5,797 bases of DNA. Source: Caldilineae bacterium. Its GTDB lineage: Bacteria > Chloroflexota > Anaerolineae > J102. This document shows positions 4,990 through 5,797 of this stretch, in pieces (positions within the stretch are counted from its first letter, which is position 1; each line of letters opens with the position of its first letter). Location: positions 1 to 5,797 of the forward strand of contig RFJM01000093.1 in the NCBI GenBank assembly GCA_003694905.1. Direction: 5' to 3'. The position numbers were made by a program, and so were the translations under genes. The notes under the pieces were generated by a model. The model ran no database searches and was not told the DNA's origin. It worked only from the letters and a program-made list of their open reading frames with translations.

Positions 4990-5797
4990 TCAAGCTTTGA
5001 TCACGAGTTCGTGCTGGAAGCCCGTGAGATTACGCACGCCCGTTTCGGTCACCACAACGATGTCCTCGATGCGAACACCGAAACGGCCGGGCAGATAAAC
5101 GCCGGGCTCTACGCTGAACACCATCCCGATATCCAGCGTTTCTTCGTTTCCCTCCATGATCCAGGGGGGTTCGTGCACTTCCATGCCCAGGCCATGTCCG
5201 GTGCGGTGCACAAAATACTCGCCGTAGCCGGCGTCGGTCAACACCCCGCGGGCAGCGCGGTCGACCTCCTGTGCGGCCACGCCCGGCCGCACCGCGGCGC
5301 GGCCTGCCTGGTTGGCTGCCAATACGGCATCGTAGACGCGCAGATACTCCGCGGGCGGCTCGCCGAGAAAGACCTGCCGCGTGATGTCGGAGACATAGCC
5401 GTCCAGCGAGGCGCCGATATCGATGATGACGGCATCCCCCTTCTGCAGCTTGCGCGAGCCGCTGTGATGATGCGGGAAGGCACCGTTGGGGCCCGAGGCG
5501 ATAAGCGTGAACTCCACCTTCTGCGCGCCATCCTTGCGGAAGGCCGCTTCGGTGATCCAGGCGACCTCGGCCTCGGTGATACCGGGCTCGCAGGCGTCCA
5601 CGGCAGCCTGCATGGCCCGGTCGGCCTGGGCCGCGGCTCGTTGCAGTGCTTCGATTTCGTCGGCCGACTTACGGGCGCGCAGGGGCGCGATGAGCCCGGC
5701 CGCGGGCATGACCCGGTCGGGTTGAGCTACCTCCAGCAGGGGCATCAGAAAATCCGCGCGCGTGGCCCCGTCGAATGCCAGCCGGCGGACCGGCGGC
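4990..5797 (-). CDS. M24 family metallopeptidase (Xaa-Pro aminopeptidase/prolidase type), N-terminus cut off
   Basis: The frame is open through the right edge, with PPVRRLAFDGATRADFL before the first visible Met (5745), so that Met is internal and the N-terminal domain lies outside. Counting from it, LRARKSADEIEALQRAA (22-38) is the usual linker into the pita-bread catalytic domain. All five metal ligands are present: Asp109 in IIDIG, Asp120 in SDITR, His184 in HRTGHGLG, Glu213 in VEPGVY and Glu227 in RIEDI. The substrate-binding histidines are also there: PHHHSG (91-96) and His191 in HEPP. The enzyme should be an intact dinuclear-metal (Mn/Co type) peptidase that releases N-terminal residues before proline or splits X-Pro dipeptides, probably in the cytoplasm. 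Aminopeptidase and dipeptidase cannot be separated without the missing domain. The stop is 12 nt before the EthD-like start. Confidence 0.95.
   Translation of the reverse strand, partial: PPVRRLAFDGATRADFLMPLLEVAQPDRVMPAAGLIAPLRARKSADEIEALQRAAAQADRAMQAAVDACEPGITEAEVAWITEAAFRKDGAQKVEFTLIASGPNGAFPHHHSGSRKLQKGDAVIIDIGASLDGYVSDITRQVFLGEPPAEYLRVYDAVLAANQAGRAAVRPGVAAQEVDRAARGVLTDAGYGEYFVHRTGHGLGMEVHEPPWIMEGNEETLDIGMVFSVEPGVYLPGRFGVRIEDIVVVTETGVRNLTGFQHELVIKA

Overview
The window is a GC-rich (by eye roughly 60%) bacterial chromosome fragment in which every supportable gene reads on the minus strand. The organism is probably an environmental bacterium. GC-rich genes with GGAG-type ribosome sites, a lipoprotein, NmrA/HSCARG and Asp-box propeller proteins, and several kinds of short intergenic palindromes would suit a Chloroflexota (Anaerolineae-like) genome. 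No rRNA or ribosomal protein is present, so this placement is a low-confidence inference.

Layout in transcription order, right to left. (1) 5797-4990 is a metallopeptidase of family M24 (Xaa-Pro aminopeptidase/prolidase type), cut at its N-terminus by the window edge. It is followed 12 nt later by a small EthD-like dimeric alpha/beta-barrel protein (4977-4651). The two look like an operon, and a GC-rich hairpin (4641-4607) lies directly after it. (2) 4650-4144 is a gene-free stretch of about 500 nt with several distinct hairpins and a short heptamer repeat. (3) 4143-3649 is a four-helix membrane protein. (4) 3648-3439 carries a 98-nt element bounded by 15-nt perfect inverted repeats. (5) 3438-3001 is a small lipoprotein of unknown function. 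(6) 3000-2847 holds an inverted array of GACGAT octamers. (7) 2846-251 is a three-gene unit: an NmrA/HSCARG-type NAD(P)-binding protein, a six-helix membrane protein and a seven-bladed Asp-box (BNR) beta-propeller. Both junctions are 4-nt ATGA overlaps, so the three are very probably co-transcribed and translationally coupled. (8) 250-1 has no gene and contains an 84-nt tandem unit with GGAA-loop hairpins.

The genes belong to recognisable or unremarkable families. I see no convincing defence system, mobile-element gene, CRISPR array or RNA gene. The most unusual content is intergenic. Every gap longer than 100 nt has its own palindromic element, and in the leftmost gap two hairpins with different stems share an identical CTGGAAAG core. 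That pattern resembles a family of structured elements with compensating stem changes.
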